A stretch of DNA of 64,000 bases, taken from contig NC_089273.1 in assembly GCF_963678975.1 (NCBI RefSeq), forward strand, positions 22,648,356 through 22,712,355, given 5' to 3'. The notes under the pieces are model-generated. The model worked only from the letters and a program-made list of their open reading frames with translations, searched no databases and was not told the DNA's origin. Positions 37,764 to 49,400 of the stretch are shown here, in pieces (position 1 is the stretch's first letter; each line of letters opens with the position of its first letter). The position numbers were made by a program, and so were the translations under genes. The DNA comes from Dysidea avara (lineage: Eukaryota > Porifera > Demospongiae > Dictyoceratida > Dysideidae).

Positions 37764-38115
37764 AGCTTAGCCAAGTGGCTAAAGAATTGGCTTGGTAATC
37801 AAAAGGTTCCAAGTTTGATTCTTGGTTAAGCCAAATTCATCTTCTTGTTGTCTCAAGAAAGTTTACTTACATTGCTCCAGTCTATCCAGTTGTGTAAATG
37901 GGAACTTGGTGGCCCGGTGTCAACTGGGGAAGTAGCCCACCCAGTTATAACACCTGCATGGTATTAACTGGGGAAAAATTCCTACTGTCCATACCTCACA
38001 CAGCAGTTAAAGGTCCACTTCGGACTTTGGTTGCCGAAACCTTCACCTGTGAGATATGGTACAGCCTCCTGCAGGTTACTAGTCCTGCCCTTGTCTGTGC
38101 TGACTCCTAGCACCT
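37764..38115 (+). mobile_element. tRNA-derived SINE-like unit
   Basis: 37764-37833 resembles a degraded tRNA: a 5' strand AGCTTAG that pairs with TTAAGCC at the 3' side with one mismatch, box A-like TAGCCAAGTGG, loop TTGGTAA, and a perfect T-arm (CCAAG, seven-base loop TTTGATT, CTTGG). It is followed by a GC-richer body beginning near CATTGCTCCAGTCTATCCAG. The layout fits a tRNA-headed SINE; similar bodies occur in animal SINEs, but I cannot name the family. The 70-residue frame at 37898 in the body is incidental. Confidence 0.4.
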
Positions 38116-39409
38116 AAGTAGCACACAAGGTATAAGTGTAATACTTCTGCAATTAATCCACACAAGGTACAAGTTATGTGTTACTAGTAAACCCTTATAT
38201 CTTGATATTTCCTTTTGAACTTATCTTGATTGTCTAACACATTTAGACAATTGAAACAAATACATATATTTTAGTTAACTGCCAATAATGTAACTACTGT
38301 AGTAAAGTAAAATTTGAAGAATACAAAATGGTAGTTTTAACACTGTGCCCAAGAGTCAAGAGGCATCTACAATATCAGTTTTTAAGGTATACACTATTAT
38401 CTAGAAAAACAATCCTATCATCCTTATCTTGATTCTAGATAATCGCACACCTCTACCGAAAAGTATGTCAATAGTCATTCAACGTTATTATATATAATAA
38501 AGTGTACACCTAATTGTCTAACAGAACAGTCATTTTGAATAAATCCACATTTATGTATTGTATACTATACAGTTGTCCAACCCCTTTGTTCTCAGGCAAT
38601 GATAAAAGTGTTCAGATAAGTGAATTATTTGGATGTCTGAAGCCCATACATTTATTATACAGAGCTCTGTTAGACTACTCTAATAGAACGTACACACGAT
38701 CAAATAAGTCATTTTCAATTTCGGATAAACAAGGGTTAGAGGTCTGCTGTACCCAGAAATATTTGCAGTATAATATATATTTCACAGTAATGCACTTTTT
38801 ATACATTAAAATTCACAGCTCATCATGATGCCTTGTAGCTCAGAATTTTTACATTATTAATTTCAAAGCTTGATCCAAAGACTTTTATTTGCTACCACAT
38901 GGTTGCAAAGGATTGCTTTACTTCAAGTGTCATACTGATACCCCTGATTCAAGAAGTAGTAGCACCAAAGTAGCAATCCCTATGAAGGAGAGATGAGTAA
39001 TTGATGTGACATCCTTGTAGGTGTGATATCCAAGTATAGCACACAGTTAGTGTGTGTGGGCATGGAAAAACATCTGGTAACATTTTGTTGACACTGCCAA
39101 AATTTGAATCAAAATGATGCAATACTACTTGGCAATACCACTTGGAACTGTTGCTAAGGATGTTTGACAAATATGCTGGGGGAAAACATTAAGCACCTTG
39201 CCAACAAAATACTGATGAATGTTACTAGACGTTTTTATGTACACACATGACAAGGTTACATAAGGTTACTTTCAGTGTTGTTTGCTATAATAGTATTTAG
39301 ATGTATTATGACAATGCTAATGTGAGCACATATCTAAACCATCCTGTTTATTATGGCACTTTACATATATGCAATGCTGTACTTGCTACACATGACTTTT
39401 GTAGATGAG
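38116..39409. other. AT-rich non-coding DNA
   Basis: I see no gene, clear element end or tandem repeat in this stretch. The 104-codon frame at 38514-38828 shows no recognisable motif. Confidence 0.5.
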
Positions 39410-41277
39410 GTCCACTTGTTAGAAACTGGTGCATGAGATACGAAGCTAAGCACAAGTACTTCAAGAAAACTGCCCAGAATCTTGGTAACTTTACAAATAT
39501 TGGGAAGACTGTTGCCACTAGGCACCAGCGTTACATGTGTTATAAGATGACATGCAGCACAAACTTTCTAGGAGCAGACATTGCATACGGAACAGGTATA
39601 CAACTACATAATTATGTATATAATTTAATTTTAATATATCACTTTATTAATTCTAGCAACAAGCACAACAGTGAATGATGTTGAATACCGGTCTGATCTT
39701 TTACAATACTCAGCAGAGTTGCATCTCACTTCCTTATTGCAAAGGTACTACTTGTACATAATTCATTAGATTTTTAGGGCTGAAGGAATCGTAGAGTTTT
39801 AGTTTTTGAATACTATCTCACGACCCAAGTTCAATGTCAGAGGAGGTTTGCCTTGAACCAAATGTTACAACACACTAAAGTGTAACAGCATATTGCATGC
39901 CATGACAATTGTTACTTCCTAGTTATAATACAGTACAACAATACCAAGAGTTAATAATAGTAGGGAGGGAAAGTATCTAATGCCCAATAGGCCTATATAA
40001 AATGAACGCATACACCACCAGGAGTATTTCCATATTCCTTTGTAGTTTTGAATGGTGTTAATGACTGCATTACACACGTTTTGTATGGCCTCGTAAAATC
40101 AAGTCAGCAATTGGGGTGGTTAGCAGTAGCCAAGGCAGTAACAGCAACACTATGTGAGATGTTATGATGGCAACTCCAGTGCGAGATTTAAGCTACGGAA
40201 GTGTCAGGGAAGTATCGTCTGCAATATAGCTCCTTCGAGAATCAACCCACCCCTTCATCTGTTGTGATTTTTTTATCCCTTATGTTCACATTGAGCTGAA
40301 TCCTGAAAAACAGCTAAAAACTAAAAGTGGATTTTTTCTCAACAGAGTTAACATTTCAGCCAACCAGATGATTATTGGTAACAGCAATGGTGTCAACAAC
40401 AGACATGTACGGTTTGGCTCCATTAAAAGTTTAGGAAAGGGCTGTATTGGACATTGTACTTATATGGCTTCCCCATAGGAAATGTATTGTAAAAAGTTTG
40501 ATTGGCAGTAAATATTATGTCAAACATTTGAACAAAAAGATTTTGAAATATTTTTAGCAGGTCAAGCAGTACTACAAATGAGCCAAATTTCAAGATCATG
40601 TGTAATTGCATCCATGAGTTATGAAATGTTTTTGAGGATTCAACTCAATGTGAACATACTATCAGTCAAGGCTATAGGGATTAAACATCCACTGAGGTGT
40701 ATAGGCAACCTCCCTCATTTTACTACTTTTTGTGATTCCTTATGGAGCTACTTTTCCCTGTACTTCTAAGTTGATATGCTTCATGTTAGCTGTGTACACC
40801 AACAAACAAACAGTAAAACCATTGATTTCTCTGCAAACAAAATGCAATTAAATGCAGGTCATTTTAAAATACCAAGAGATAACTCTTGATACTACTATGA
40901 AAGTAATTTGTACATTGTTCAGCTGTTAATTTGTGATGTAAATTCATAGGGTTTCATATGCAGAATACAACAGCACCAGTTATTCTAAGGGAACTGTTGT
41001 AATATGCACTCTACGTGAAGATGAGCCTATCTTTGGAAAGATACTTGACATCATCATAACTGAATCAAATACATGCTTGTTCATCATTGAACCACTCATC
41101 ACAAACTGTTTTAACAAGCACTGCAACTCCTATGAAGTCAACTCACTGAAGCATACACACATAATTTGTAAGCATCAGGATTTGGCTGATTACCACCCAC
41201 TTACCATGAGCAAGTCATTTAATCAACATCTGGCTGACAAAAGCTTTATAACAGTTAAATATGATGTTATTGAGTAA
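39410..41277 (+). pseudogene. Three-exon relic of an uncharacterised repetitive protein family (EAKHxYFKK type)
   Basis: Exon A (39410-39595, donor ACAG|GTATAC) reads GPLVRNWCMRYEAKHKYFKK followed by GNFTNIGKTVATRHQ. Exon B (39657-39744, acceptor TTCTAG, donor AAAG|GTACTA) reads TVNDVEYRSDLLQYSAELHL. Exon C (40950-41277, acceptor TTCATAG) reads GTVVICTLREDEPIFGKI, FIIEPLITNCFNKHCNSYEV, DLADYHPL and ends in TAA. This order (W.MR.EAKH..FK, NF.N, RHQ, then a GxV..L..D.P.FG.I domain and DYHPL) matches proteins present in many copies in fish and invertebrate genomes, probably transposon-derived. Upstream exons and part of the middle are missing, so it is likely a fragment, although splice borders are intact. 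Confidence 0.5.
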
Positions 41278-42250
41278 ATTAAGTCCATGCAAAATCCAAA
41301 TATGTATGTGTGTCAACATATGAACTGTTTGCTGAAACAATTGATATATGCTATAATTGTATCACCAATTAATCATACAATACGATAGTAACTGTATAGT
41401 AGGGACCACAAAGCAGTAGGTGTGGCCCACAAAATAATATCACCAAAAAACCGGCCTTAATTTTCCCTGACGACGATGAGGCAGTATTGGTGAGGTAAAA
41501 CTAAGCCCAAACAAGCTTTCAGATTGCCCCGAAACGCTTTAAACAAGTTGGTATAGCCTCCCTCCCTTTAGAATCACCTAAAATAACCCATACAATCTTA
41601 TGGCTATTACTTTTAAGCTAGCTACTTTCATCAGAAATACAAATTCATTGCCAGAGCATATCTGTCACAAAGTCTACTGGAAGAACAAGAACATCTTAGT
41701 GGCATTGTAAAATGCTTTTAGCATGTAGAAAATGATATGTATCTATCAATGTTATGTCCCAACTAACCAAATTGGGCAGAGGCAGTGATTAGCAAAAGTA
41801 ATATCTTGCCGCATCAAAGTAAAATCTGAACTTATACTGTAAAGACAGCAAATATGGTCCCACCCCTGTGGGACCACAGGTGCATTTAATAAAAGCTGAT
41901 TCAGGTATATTAAATTAGTGCTTACCAGTCTTATATTTGTACTTGTAGTAGAAATCCGTCTTTTCTTCCTTCACTAAGCACCTGAAAACGAAACAATTAG
42001 AATACAAACTGGATAAGATTCAAACTTTACTGTTAACGTTGACTGTTCAAGCATAGATAGCATAAGATAAAACAGTACATAATAAACAAATACAAGTGAT
42101 CTTAAATAGATAGCATAGATTCGCGCCCTATACAATCTGTTTCGAGAGTCTGTGCAGATGAAAGCGGATGAACAGTAGTAGCTAGATACAAACTCGAGCC
42201 AGTACGAACGAGGTTAGCTACAAAGTAAACGAAGTGGAATTAGAACTCAC
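41278..42250. other. Non-coding DNA, possible transposon remains and a hairpin
   Basis: The segment 41400-41880 starts TAGGGACCACAAAGCAG and ends around GGTCCCACCCCTGTGGGACC (41856-41875, a perfect 8-bp stem with 4-nt loop). It may be a decayed element, but the ends do not pair well. Confidence 0.4.
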
Positions 42251-42320
42251 CTTGGAGATCGTCCTCCCGTTCATGGCATCCACACGGAACTTGCTGGAGT
42301 TTGCTTGAGGCGTCTACATA
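41926..42320 (-). other. Possible pair of spliced exons, coding status unclear
   Basis: On the minus strand a segment ending at 42251 (ATGAACGGGAGGACGATCTC, donor CAAG|GTGAGT) and a 56-bp segment 41981-41926 (acceptor CGTTTTCAG, donor ACTG|GTAAGC) have strong splice consensus. The frame that reads well in the second segment (LVKEEKTDFYYKYKYKT) is not open in the first. Joined in the ATG frame they code for only about two dozen residues. They may be untranslated exons or a non-coding RNA. Confidence 0.25.
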
Positions 42321-42550
42321 ATGGCTTATTAAGCGCACCCAAATAACTAGTAAGAGGCGCTTATCACTGATGGGTAGTGGTATGCATAACATTCTAGCGG
42401 TTCATACCTTGACAGTATTGCATATTCGTATGATATACTTACTCTTTTAGCGTGTAATGCATACTATTTAAGTTCACACCTTTTACTAAAACAACTCCGT
42501 ATGAAATGCATACATTTTGGGTGTGAAATGCGCACAGGCTTTTTAACAGT

Positions 42551-42692
42551 GTAATACCGGTAATACGGGTAATACTGGTAATATGGGTAACATGGGTAAT
42601 ATGAGTAATACCGGTAATACTGGTAATACTGGTAATATGGGTAATACGGGTAATACGGGTAATAATGGGTAATATGGGTAACACAGGTAATA
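42551..42692. repeat. 9-bp minisatellite, array 2, part a
   Basis: About 15 GGTAAT copies beginning directly after TTTTAACAGTGTA (42541-42553, inverse of the boundary at 32451) and ending at a TGTGAC element. Confidence 0.93.
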
Positions 42693-43330
42693 TGTGACTG
42701 GATCTACGAAAACCGTTCTTATCGCCCAAGACAGGAAGTTTGATTTTTTCACACAAACACAAAGCTTAATGAATGCACTATCAAGTTTCACTTCCACAGT
42801 CGGCCAGACTAAAGTGGTCTGCTTTTGCTGGCTGCTTTTCTAGAGCACAGTGGCGAGCCGTACGAGTGGTCTGTGGTCTTGATGGAGCCCTGGCCAACCA
42901 GGAGATGGCTGTGTGTGGCTGTACAGCTCTGTGGTGTTGGACAATGACCTGTGCTGTAAATTTCCTTTCATTTTAGCCAGTTCTGAGCCCTGGATGGCCT
43001 ATAACTTGGCCTAATTCATCCCAGCACGTCTCTTTTCAATTTTTGAACACCATCTTGCCCGCCTTCCAGGGCCCCCGCCTCCCACCTTTCTGGAGCTCGC
43101 CTGATACAGACAACCTCGGTTTAAAAACTATCTAAAATGGCGGGAAACTTAGCTGTTGACTACTTCTTCAGTGGATGATCAGGAAGGTAAGAAATTGTTG
43201 TGAAACGTGTGAAAATTTGTTATGCGTAGCTACCACCATTGGCCAGCTACAACACACAGAATATTTAAAACCGACGTTTCTCGATACTTTTAAATGGGCG
43301 ATAAGACCGGTTTTCCCAGAGACAGTCACA
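42693..43330. mobile_element. TGTGAC-family element, copy B (638 bp)
   Basis: Left end TGTGACTGGATCTACGAAAA, then CCGTTCTTATCGCCCA; the right end has GGGCGATAAGACCGGTTTTC and then CAGTCACA. TA on both sides, minisatellite on both sides. The interior is relatively GC-rich, including a 67-codon frame at 42773 without recognisable motifs. Confidence 0.8.
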
Positions 43331-43592
43331 TATGGGTAATACTGGTAATATGGTAATACCGGTAATATGGGTAATACTGGTAATATGGGTAACACGGGTA
43401 ATATGAGTAATACCGGTAATACTGGTAATATTGGTAATATGGGTAATACGGGTAATAAGGGTAATATGGGTAACACAGGTAAGATGGGTAATACCGGTAA
43501 TTTGGGTAATATGGGTAATATGGATAATGTTGGTAATGCGGGTAATGTGGGTAATATGGGTAATACTGGTAATACGGGTAATATGGGTAATA
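43331..43592. repeat. 9-bp minisatellite, array 2, part b
   Basis: About 29 GGTAAT copies lying between TGTGAC elements B and C, in the same orientation as the neighbouring parts. Confidence 0.95.
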
Positions 43593-44219
43593 TGTGACCT
43601 GATCTTGGAAAACCTACCTTTTTGGCACATGGGTCAATTTTCTGTTTTATAACTTAAATGAGCTACTAGGTGCTCATCTATCTTGTGTTAAAATTTCAGC
43701 TTAATATCTTTAAGCATTCCTGAGATATGGCCGATTTTCTGTACTGTACATTACAAACTAACTTTTATGGTAATGTATTGAGTTCTGTGGGTGATTAAGG
43801 TTAACAAATGGTGACAAATCACTTTGTTTACTAAAAATTCCATTGTTACCATCTAAAATACTTTAAAAGACATTTCTGATAGTTTAATGAAGTATTCTTG
43901 GTACGTTTCTGCAATGAAATGCCATGTATCATTGTCTAAGACTAAGTTTTAGCCATTCCAGCACCTGAACAAATCACCCAATTTGTAAGTTACTTGTTGT
44001 CCCACGCATGTGAAATTACTACATGGTCTGATATAATCATCCATATCTCCTAGGAAAAAGAAGCTATGGGTATGAAACTTTACAGCAAGAAGGTTTAATA
44101 GTTGCTTTATCCAAATGTGCAAAAAAATTAATTTAAAAAATATTAATGAAATTTTCATTTGAGTTTTCCCAAAAAGTTCACTTGTGCCCAAAAGGTAGGT
44201 TTTCCAAGATCCGGTCACA
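43593..44219. mobile_element. TGTGAC-family element, copy C (627 bp)
   Basis: Left end TGTGACCTGATCTTGGAAAA followed by CCTACCTTTTTGGCACA; right end TGTGCCCAAAAGGTAGG followed by TTTTCCAAGATCCGGTCACA. Arms of about 40 bp, TA flanks, minisatellite on both sides. No gene inside. Confidence 0.85.
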
Positions 44220-45255
44220 TATACGTAATATGGGTAATACGGGTAATATGAGTATTACGGGTAATATGGATAATACCAGTAATAGGGGTAATACCGGTAA
44301 TATGGGTAATGCAGGTAATAATGGGTAATGTAGGTAATATGGGTAATACTGGTAATATGGGTAACGTAGGTAATATGAGTAATACTGGTAATAATTATGG
44401 GTAATGTAGGTAATGTGGGTAATACTGGTAATACGAGTAATGTAGGTAATACAGGTAATATGTGTAATACGGGTAATATGGGTAATACAGATAATAAGGG
44501 TATTACCGGTAATATGGGTAGAGTGGATAATATGGGTAATACGGATAATACGGGTAATACGGTAATAGGGGTAATACTGGTAATATGGGTAATAAAAGTA
44601 ATACGGGTAATACAGGTAATATGGGTAATACTGATAATATGGGTAATACAGGTAATACAGGTAATATGCATGGTAATGCAGGTAATATAGGTAATGTGGT
44701 AATATGGGTAATGTGGGTAATATGGGTAATACTGATAATATGGATAATATGGGTATTATGGGTAATGTTGGTAATATTAGTAATGTGTGTAATTTGAGTA
44801 ATATAAGTAATACGGGTAATGTGGGTAATACTAGTAATATGGGTAATGTGGGTAATATGGGTAATACGGGTAATGTGGGTAATATGGGTAATACAGATAA
44901 TATGGGTAATACTGGTAATGTGGGTAATACTAGTAATATGGGTAATGTAGGTAATAATGGTAATATGGGTAATGTGGGTAATACAAGTATTATGGGTAAT
45001 ACTGGTGATGTGGGTAATACGGGTAATACTGGTAATGTGGGTAATATGGGTAATACAGGTAATATGGGTAATACTGGTAATGTGGGTAATACTAGTAATG
45101 TGGGTAATACAGGTAATATGAGTAATACGGGTAATATGGGTAATGAGGGTAATACTGGTAATATCGGTAACACAGGTAATACGGGTAACACGGATAATAT
45201 ATATATGGGTAATACAGGTAATATGGGTATTGCGGGTGCGTAATATAAGTAATGT
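44220..45255. repeat. 9-bp minisatellite, array 2, part c (about 1 kb)
   Basis: The longest array, well over 100 GGTAAT copies with more diverse third triplets (ATG, GTG, ACA, ACG, TTG). It encodes only artefactual repeat peptides on both strands and fades out near 45255 (GGGTGCGTAATATAAG). Confidence 0.95.
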
Positions 45256-46009
45256 GGGTGTACCTGAAAATTTCCAGCCTGTACAAAGCAACTACCCACC
45301 TGAATTGAGCATTAGTCAGTACTTCAGTCTGACTGCACATTTTTTGTACTCTTCTGCATACACTACAAAACTTTAGAAGTGTTTAATACGACACAAAGAA
45401 AGTAATGAGCTTGCACACACAAAAACTATGGTTTTCACAATGATCAGAAATCCTATACAATGTTTCAGGTACAATCACAGGTTAAATGCACTTTGTTATT
45501 TTGTGCCAGAGTGCTATTGGGGAATCTACAGAAACTTTTCCTGTTACAAAGCTCGGATACTGGAATGCCTAAACCCCAATGGCACTTGATATGATGGATC
45601 ACCATCACGTGATTGTATTTACTGTCATATGCTACCACTGTGAATGACCTCCAGGATTCATGATGGCATTGAGTAGGATAGCATTTTCAATTAATGATGT
45701 GGTATGAGGCTACTGTATTTATAAAGATAATAATATATTATCCAGAAACTATATACTAATCATACAGGCTTTTGTGGCAGTGATGAGTGGAACCCACATG
45801 CATGGTACAGTACATAGAACATGTACTGTGGAAAATGTAAATCTAATTGTGTGCCATATCAGTATGCTGAGTTACTGGTCCAAGGCAGTATTCAAAGGAT
45901 GTGCTATCTGTACTACAACCCTTCTGTCAAGATAGTATTGCTGTTTTAAGTTCCTTGAAATGACAGGCTCTATAGCTTTGAGAATTTAATGTGTTGACTT
46001 TTGTTTAAC
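45256..46009. other. Non-coding DNA flanking the BEL/Pao insertion
   Basis: No gene or repeat recognised. This is the left genomic flank of the retroelement. Confidence 0.5.
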
Positions 46010-46014
46010 ATACC

Positions 46015-46182
46015 TGTTAGAATTGATTTGTATTTATTATAGGTTTAACTTTGTTAGTGTAATTAGGATATAGGTTTTCGGTACGCATGTTTCAATCACG
46101 TGATAAAAAATGGCTGCCATGTAAGTGACCTCGTGTTCGTCGTGAGTTTCGGGCTGTTAGTTTTCGAAGATAAATCACAACA
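46015..46182 (+). repeat. 5' LTR of the BEL/Pao element
   Basis: Begins TGTTAGAATTG and ends CACAACA (TG...CA). It is short for an LTR (168 bp). It contains CACGTG within ATCACGTGAT near 46097, a candidate promoter element, and AAATGGC further on. I see no convincing TATA box. Confidence 0.96.
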
Positions 46183-46184
46183 TC

Positions 46185-46202
46185 TGGCGCCCAACGTGGG
46201 GC
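46185..46202 (+). other. Primer-binding site
   Basis: TGGCGCCCAACGTGGGGC starts two bases after the 5' LTR. TGGCGCC at this place is the usual complement of a tRNA 3' end that primes minus-strand synthesis. I do not assign the tRNA. Confidence 0.85.
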
Positions 46203-46499
46203 ACGAGTAGGATTAACTGCTGTACGACTTCAACTAGAAGCAGCCCGGAGGAAGTTGATAGGCGATTCGACTTTTGATGAGACTCCTGCTGAACCGACTT
46301 CAGAACACTTTGTGTAGAAGATTCCTTCGTCATTTAAGGCTGCCTTTGCCACAATCAATCTTCTGAACCACCTGCTAAAACGCTGTTGTACCGTGGCGAA
46401 CTCTAATCTAACGGTACCAGTAAAGGCAAGCCTGACTACATTCAATTAGTGCTGTTTTTTTTGTGTGTGTTTTCGTTTAGAGACTCGCCTGGTAATACT

Positions 46500-49400
46500 A
46501 TGTCTGATGAGAGATCGCGTGCTATACGTGGAGGCCATCGTGGTGTCGTCACAAAGCTTGTTCGTGAAGCTGAGGAAATTACTAATAAAGCGGACCCTTT
46601 AGACTCAACGCAACGGATCAGACTTAGTGTGATTAAACAGCAACTGGATGTCAAGTTGAATTTGTTGAGTGACATGGACAAGGAGATTCTCACTCGTTGT
46701 GAATTGGATGCTATTGTTAATGAACTTGAAGAATCGGAAGCAGTCACTGCTAATATAATTAGTTGTAAGCAGAAGATTGAGGAGAAGTTAACAGTAGTTA
46801 CTCCGGTTACTAGCACTCCCGTGTCACCCATGTTTCATGCTTCATTGCCACCCCCTTCTTCTATTGCCGTGGCAAAACCTCGACTGCCTAGATTGCAACT
46901 TCCCAGATTTAAGGGTGATGTCAAGAATTGGCCAGCATTCTGGGATTCTTTCAAATCGGCTGTCCATGAGAATACAGAATTATCGAAGGTGGATAAGTTT
47001 AATTACTTAAATTCATTGTTAGAAGGCACAGCCTTAAAGTGTATTCAGGGGCTTACATTGACTGATGACCATTATGACACTGCCATTGGTATGCTAAGAG
47101 AAAGATTTGGGGACCCCCAACAAATAATATGTTCTCATATGGAAGGGTTAATTAAAATTCCTAATTGCACAAGTGATCGCTCTGGTGCACTTCGTACAGT
47201 ATATGACAAGATAATGGTCAACATTCGAGGCTTAGAGGCACTAGGAGTTACGTCGGACCAGTATGGAAGCTTCTTGATTCCAGTCATAATGACTAAACTA
47301 CCAGATGAGATTCGTTTAAGAATTGCCCGTGAAGCCGGTAGAAATGCTTGGAAGATCAACCCCTTACTTGACATTTTGAAACAGGAAGTAGAGGCTAGGG
47401 AAGTGAGCGAAGGGTCTACCATTAGTACGATGAAGAACCCTGTTGCCCAGCCACCGCGGCGTGAACCTTCTTCCACGGGTAGTGCATTGATTGCCAATAA
47501 TTACGGGATGCATTGTGTTTATTGTAATGGTGAACACTACTCAGCTTCTTGTTCTACAGTAACCAGTGTAAGGGATCGTAAAGACATACTTCTGAAGGCT
47601 GGTCGTTGTTTTAATTGCTTAAGGGCTAAACATAAGTCAAAGGAATGCAATAACCAGAGGACCTGTAGACACTGTCACCGTCGGCACCACCAATCAATAT
47701 GTGAACGGGCACCCCCTGCAGTGAACACTGGCAGTGGTGGTACTGATTTACGCTTAACTGACAAGTCAACTGTTGATACAAGTATCGAAGGTGTCACAAG
47801 TACGACTAACTCTAACAAGGCCAGTACTGGCAAGGGGGTTGTACTCTTGCAAACTGCACGAGCCATTGCTGTGGGAGAGACCAAGAGAGTCCCAATAAGA
47901 ATACTTTTAGATGGTGGTAGCCAACTGTCTTATGTCACTAAGTCATTGCAAGAACGTCTAGGGCTGAAGTCAATCCGAAGAGAGAAATTACGCGTTAATA
48001 CCTTTGGCAGTTCCTCATTTGTGGCGAACCCGTGTGACATTATCAAGGTCCCCATTCAGAGTCCGTATAGTAATGAAACCTTCAACATTACAGCCTACAC
48101 CTCACCTGTTATCTGCTGTCCACTTCCTCGTTTGGTTGATCCAAGTGCTTTCAGTCACCTTGCAGGGTTGCAATTAGCTGATGCCAGTGATTCTACACAG
48201 CAAATTGATATTCTAATTGGATCTGACTATTACTGGTCTGTAGTGACAGGAGAGACAATCGTTGGTAACCATGGTCCGGTAGCAGTGAATAGCAGGTTGG
48301 GTTGGCTCCTTTCGGGACCCTCAGGCAATAGTGATACTGTGAACTTCACACATTGTAATGTAATAGTGAACTGTGATGACTTAGTGAAAGTAAGTAAGAA
48401 TGATGACCTTGTCAACACTTTAAGGAGTTTTTGGGACACCGAATCAATTGGAGTATTAGATGATTCCCAGGATTTGGCTGACGAAGATGGTTTTCTAGTC
48501 GGATTGAAGTTTTGCCATAGCCGCTATGAAGTAAACCTGCCTTGGAGGGAATCTGGTCCATCTATTCCTGATCACTTTGACCTTTGCTTGGGTCGATTGC
48601 GGCATCTTCATTCTCGATTATTGAAATCACCTGAGCTCCTCGAGAGGTATCACACAATTATCCAAGACCAAATAAGTAAGGGAATAGTTGAGTTAGTCCC
48701 TGATGATTCACGAGTAGCTACGGCAACAAGTAACACAGTACATTACCTCCCTCACCATGGGGTAATACGTCAGGACAAGCAGACCACTAAACTAAGAGTG
48801 GTATATGATGGTTCAGCAAAGACTAGAATGGATCCTTTATCGCTGAATGATTTCCTTGAGACAGGCCCAAATATGATTCCTCGACTATTTGATGTCCTTG
48901 TGAAGTTCCGTTGGCAGACGATAGCAGTAACTGCAGACATTGAGCAAGCCTTTTTAATGGTATCTATTGCACCCCAAGATCGAGATGTTTTACGTTTCTT
49001 ATGGTTTACGGACCCTCTTGATGCTGCTAGTGATATTATTACATTGCGATTTGCTCGGCTGGTTTTTGGTCTACGTCCTTCCCCAGCCATTTTGGGTTCA
49101 GTCATATCGAAACATCTTGATAACTATCAGTCTCAATATCCTCAACTAATTCAGTCTATTAAGAACTCATTTTATGTCGACGATTTTATCTCTGGGGGAG
49201 CCACTGTTGAGGAGGTCTTTAATACCTACGTGGTTGCCAAGAATGTTATGGCTGAAGGAGGCTTCAACTTGAGAAAATGGGCTTCAAATTCACCAGAATT
49301 GATATCAAGGATTATCAATGCTGAATCTAGTTCATGTACTGATGCTACTCCAGGCCAGTCGAGTGGAGGAGATAAGTCACTTCAGTTTATTGTTGGGAGT

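Noticed and set aside
37764..37833. Functional tRNA gene
   Set aside because: Only the T-arm is intact; the acceptor has a mismatch, the anticodon stem is poor, and the A box does not align with the acceptor, so a tRNA-derived SINE head is more likely.
44178..45299. 373-codon leucine/proline frame and ITHITS- or GNMGNT-type frames over the 9-bp arrays
   Set aside because: A 9-bp period keeps frames open in register; the peptides are pure translations of the minisatellite on both strands.
46449..46499. GTG at 46449 as the start of Gag-Pol
   Set aside because: A eukaryotic element should start at ATG; the first in-frame ATG is at 46500, and the upstream codons are a pyrimidine-rich splice-acceptor-like stretch.
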